Below, piece by piece: positions 62,632 through 64,000 of a DNA stretch of 64,000 nt. Origin of the DNA: Vibrio nitrifigilis (GTDB lineage Bacteria; Pseudomonadota; Gammaproteobacteria; Enterobacterales; Vibrionaceae). The stretch's first letter is position 1. Each line of letters opens with the position of its first letter. Made by a program: the position numbers and the translations under genes. The stretch spans positions 496,001 through 560,000 of the forward strand of contig NZ_JADPMR010000001.1 of assembly GCF_015686695.1 (NCBI RefSeq), read 5' to 3'. The notes below the pieces were generated by a model. That model was not told the origin of the DNA, did no database searches, and worked only from the letters and a program-made list of their open reading frames with translations.

Positions 62632-62706
62632 TGGCAGGTCTACCTGGATTCGAACCAGGGGATGGCGGCATCAAAAGCCGCTGCCTTACCACTTGGCGAT
62701 AGACCT
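62632..62706 (-). tRNA. tRNA-Gln(TTG), copy 4
   Basis: As copy 1 except one base in the variable loop (A to G on the plus strand, ggga to gggg region). Confidence 0.94.
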
Positions 62707-62734
62707 ACGGTGATAGCTAATGCTATCTAAATAG

Positions 62735-62820
62735 TGGTGCGGAAGGGGAGACTTGAACTCCCACACCTTGCGGCGCCAGAACCTAAATCTGGTGCGTCTA
62801 CCAATTTCGCCACTTCCGCA
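62735..62820 (-). tRNA. tRNA-Leu(TAG), copy 6
   Basis: Same sequence as copy 1; lies in the 392-bp Met-Leu-Gln repeat. Confidence 0.95.
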
Positions 62821-62868
62821 CATTAAATTGTAATTTCCTAAAAACTCTAGCAAAAAGTGCTTAGGAAA

Positions 62869-62945
62869 TGGTGGCTACGACGGGATTCGAACCTGTGACC
62901 CCATCATTATGAGTGATGTGCTCTAACCAACTGAGCTACGTAGCC
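62869..62945 (-). tRNA. tRNA-Met(CAT), elongator, copy 2
   Basis: Identical in the mature part to copy 1; the spacer to the Leu gene is identical to that of copy 3. Confidence 0.95.
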
Positions 62946-63023
62946 GTTTTTCGAGCGAGACAATATAATACAATCTCACTCTGAGTTCCAATACTTTTTT
63001 AAGTATTGATACTTACTGAAATA

Positions 63024-63098
63024 TGGCAGGTCTACCTGGATTCGAACCAGGGGATGGCGGCATCAAAAGCCGCTGCCTTACCACTTGGCGATAGACCT
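63024..63098 (-). tRNA. tRNA-Gln(TTG), copy 5
   Basis: Same as Gln(TTG) copy 4, sharing its variable-loop base. Confidence 0.95.
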
Positions 63099-63126
63099 AA
63101 GGTGATAGCTAATGCTATCTAAATAG

Positions 63127-63212
63127 TGGTGCGGAAGGGGAGACTTGAACTCCCACACCTTGCGGCGCCAGAACCTAAATCTGGTGCGTCTACCAATTTC
63201 GCCACTTCCGCA
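63127..63212 (-). tRNA. tRNA-Leu(TAG), copy 7
   Basis: Same sequence as copy 1; second gene of the operon. Confidence 0.95.
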
Positions 63213-63260
63213 CATTAAATTGTAATTTCCTAAAAACTCTAGCAAAAAGTGCTTAGGAAA

Positions 63261-63337
63261 TGGTGGCTACGACGGGATTCGAACCTGTGACCCCATCATT
63301 ATGAGTGATGTGCTCTAACCAACTGAGCTACGTAGCC
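63261..63337 (-). tRNA. tRNA-Met(CAT), elongator, copy 3
   Basis: First gene of the operon, directly after the promoter. Sequence as copy 1. Confidence 0.95.
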
Positions 63338-63384
63338 ATTTTTGTCTCTTTCAAGAAGTTGCCTTCTTGTTGAGAACGGAGCGC

Positions 63385-63413
63385 ATTATGCGGATATGAC
63401 CGTGTACCGTCAA
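63385..63413 (-). promoter_or_regulatory. Promoter of the tRNA operon
   Basis: On the minus strand TTGACG, exactly 17 bases, then CATAAT and a GC-rich discriminator GCGCTCCG. This is a strong sigma70 promoter of the stringently controlled type, about 48 bases before the first tRNA. Confidence 0.85.
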
Positions 63414-63560
63414 CAGTTTTTTTGAATAAATTCCCGAAAAGTGACTGTTCGGTTTTTTTTTAGACGAAGAGGCGCGTTTATGATCAAAAACTGCTAGCAA
63501 AACAACATTTTTATTCATATTGAGCCGAGTCAATTTTGCAGCTTTCTTTTGCCAAAAGAA

Positions 63561-63588
63561 AAAGCCAACCGCAGGCGGTTGGCTTTTT
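63561..63588 (-). terminator. Terminator of ychF
   Basis: A perfect 12-bp stem (63561-63572 with 63575-63586) with A and T runs, just after the ychF stop on the minus strand. Confidence 0.85.
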
Positions 63589-63610
63589 GAACAGTAAACA
63601 GAATTAATGC

Positions 63611-64000
63611 TTAGACATTGAAGCGGAAGTGAACTACATCACCGTCTTTAACGATGTAGTCTTTACCTTCAAGACGCCATTTACCTGCTTCTTTTGCGCC
63701 GTTTTCACCGCGGTATTGAATAAAGTCGTCATAACCGACAACTTCAGCACGGATAAAACCACGTTCGAAGTCAGTGTGAATCTTACCTGCTGCTTGAGGT
63801 GCTGTTGCTCCTACAGGAATTGTCCATGCGCGAACTTCTTTAACACCAGCAGTGAAGTAGGTTTGAAGATCTAACAATTCGTAGCCAGAACGAATAACGC
63901 GATTTAAACCTGGCTCCTCAATGCCAAGATCGGCTAGGAATTCGTCACGTTCTTCATCTTCGAGCTCTGCCATTTCAGATTCAATTGCAGCACAAACAGG
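63611..64000 (-). CDS. ychF: Ribosome-binding ATPase YchF, C-terminal part
   Basis: The frame is open to the right edge, so the Met at 63973 is internal. The 130 visible residues are the C-terminal TGS region of YchF/OLA1: EPGLNRVIRSGYELLDLQTYFTAGVKEVRAWTIPVGATAPQAAGKIHTDFERGF, ending DYIVKDGDVVHFRFNV. YchF is a universally conserved Obg-related ATPase that binds ribosomes. The start and G domains lie outside the window. Confidence 0.96.
   Translation of the reverse strand, partial: PVCAAIESEMAELEDEERDEFLADLGIEEPGLNRVIRSGYELLDLQTYFTAGVKEVRAWTIPVGATAPQAAGKIHTDFERGFIRAEVVGYDDFIQYRGENGAKEAGKWRLEGKDYIVKDGDVVHFRFNV

Larger units (their letters stand above)
61763..62734 (-). repeat. Four tandem 243-bp tRNA-Leu/tRNA-Gln units
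   Basis: Units start at 61763, 62006, 62249 and 62492, each carrying Leu(TAG), a 54-base spacer, Gln(TTG) and a 28-base spacer with a GATAGC-TAAT-GCTATC hairpin. The spacers are almost identical, with only isolated changes, showing recent duplication or ongoing gene conversion. Confidence 0.92.

Noticed and set aside
61332..62730. Identical 79-residue frames beginning MVRKGRLELPHLAAPEPKSG.
   Set aside because: They are antisense translations of the tRNA-Leu and tRNA-Gln genes, a well-known annotation artefact.

Overview
The window is a chromosomal backbone segment from a gammaproteobacterium of the Vibrionaceae, most likely a Vibrio. Three things point there: the gene order (bamA-skp-lpxD-fabZ-lpxA-lpxB-rnhB-dnaE-accA-tilS, then mltD-gloB-rnhA-dnaQ, purNM/upp, copA, gltX); a polar-flagellum cluster carrying the Vibrio-type genes flgT, flgO, flgP and cheV plus two flagellins; and promoters fitting the Vibrio sigma54/sigma28 flagellar hierarchy. 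The species cannot be named from the sequence alone.

Layout. 1-13 kb: outer-membrane assembly (bamA 3' end, skp), lipid A and fatty acid genes, rnhB, dnaE, accA, tilS, a small cytochrome c and glnB (PII). 13-25 kb: an endonuclease/exonuclease/phosphatase-family protein, mltD, gloB, a methyltransferase, rnhA, dnaQ, a TIGR03503-like membrane protein, gmhA, a YafJ-like amidotransferase, purM-purN under a PurR-like box, and upp. 24-28 kb: rluF, smrA, a candidate FNR-controlled small RNA, and tRNA-Pro(TGG) followed by a tandem array with an exact 118-bp period built from tRNA-Pro 3' remnants and terminator hairpins. 27-33 kb: a TraB/GumN protein, copA with a clear CueR-type promoter, and gltX. 33-40.5 kb: a probable accessory region with an AP2-like gene and a six-gene operon (ABC permease, ATPase, binding protein, inositol-monophosphatase-family enzyme, dual-specificity-type phosphatase, LacI regulator) that looks like uptake plus dephosphorylation of an organophosphate. 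40.7-61.2 kb: tRNA-Arg, then the flagellar cluster flgT / flgOP / flgNM / flgA / cheV-cheR / flgBCDE / flgFGHIJ / flgKL / flaA-like / flaC-like. 61.3-63.4 kb: a 16-gene tRNA operon (Met, Leu, Gln) amplified by 243-bp and 392-bp duplications. The window ends inside ychF.

How the genes work together. The flagellar genes form a staged programme. Sigma54-type -24/-12 elements stand before flgB (two of them), flgF, flgK and the first flagellin. Sigma28-type elements stand before flgM and the second flagellin. Intrinsic terminators separate the units. The most unusual features are the 118-bp tRNA-remnant array, the organophosphate-type operon, the FNR-box/terminator pair with no evident gene next to smrA, the amplified tRNA operon, and a second-flagellin leader able to fold in two mutually exclusive ways.
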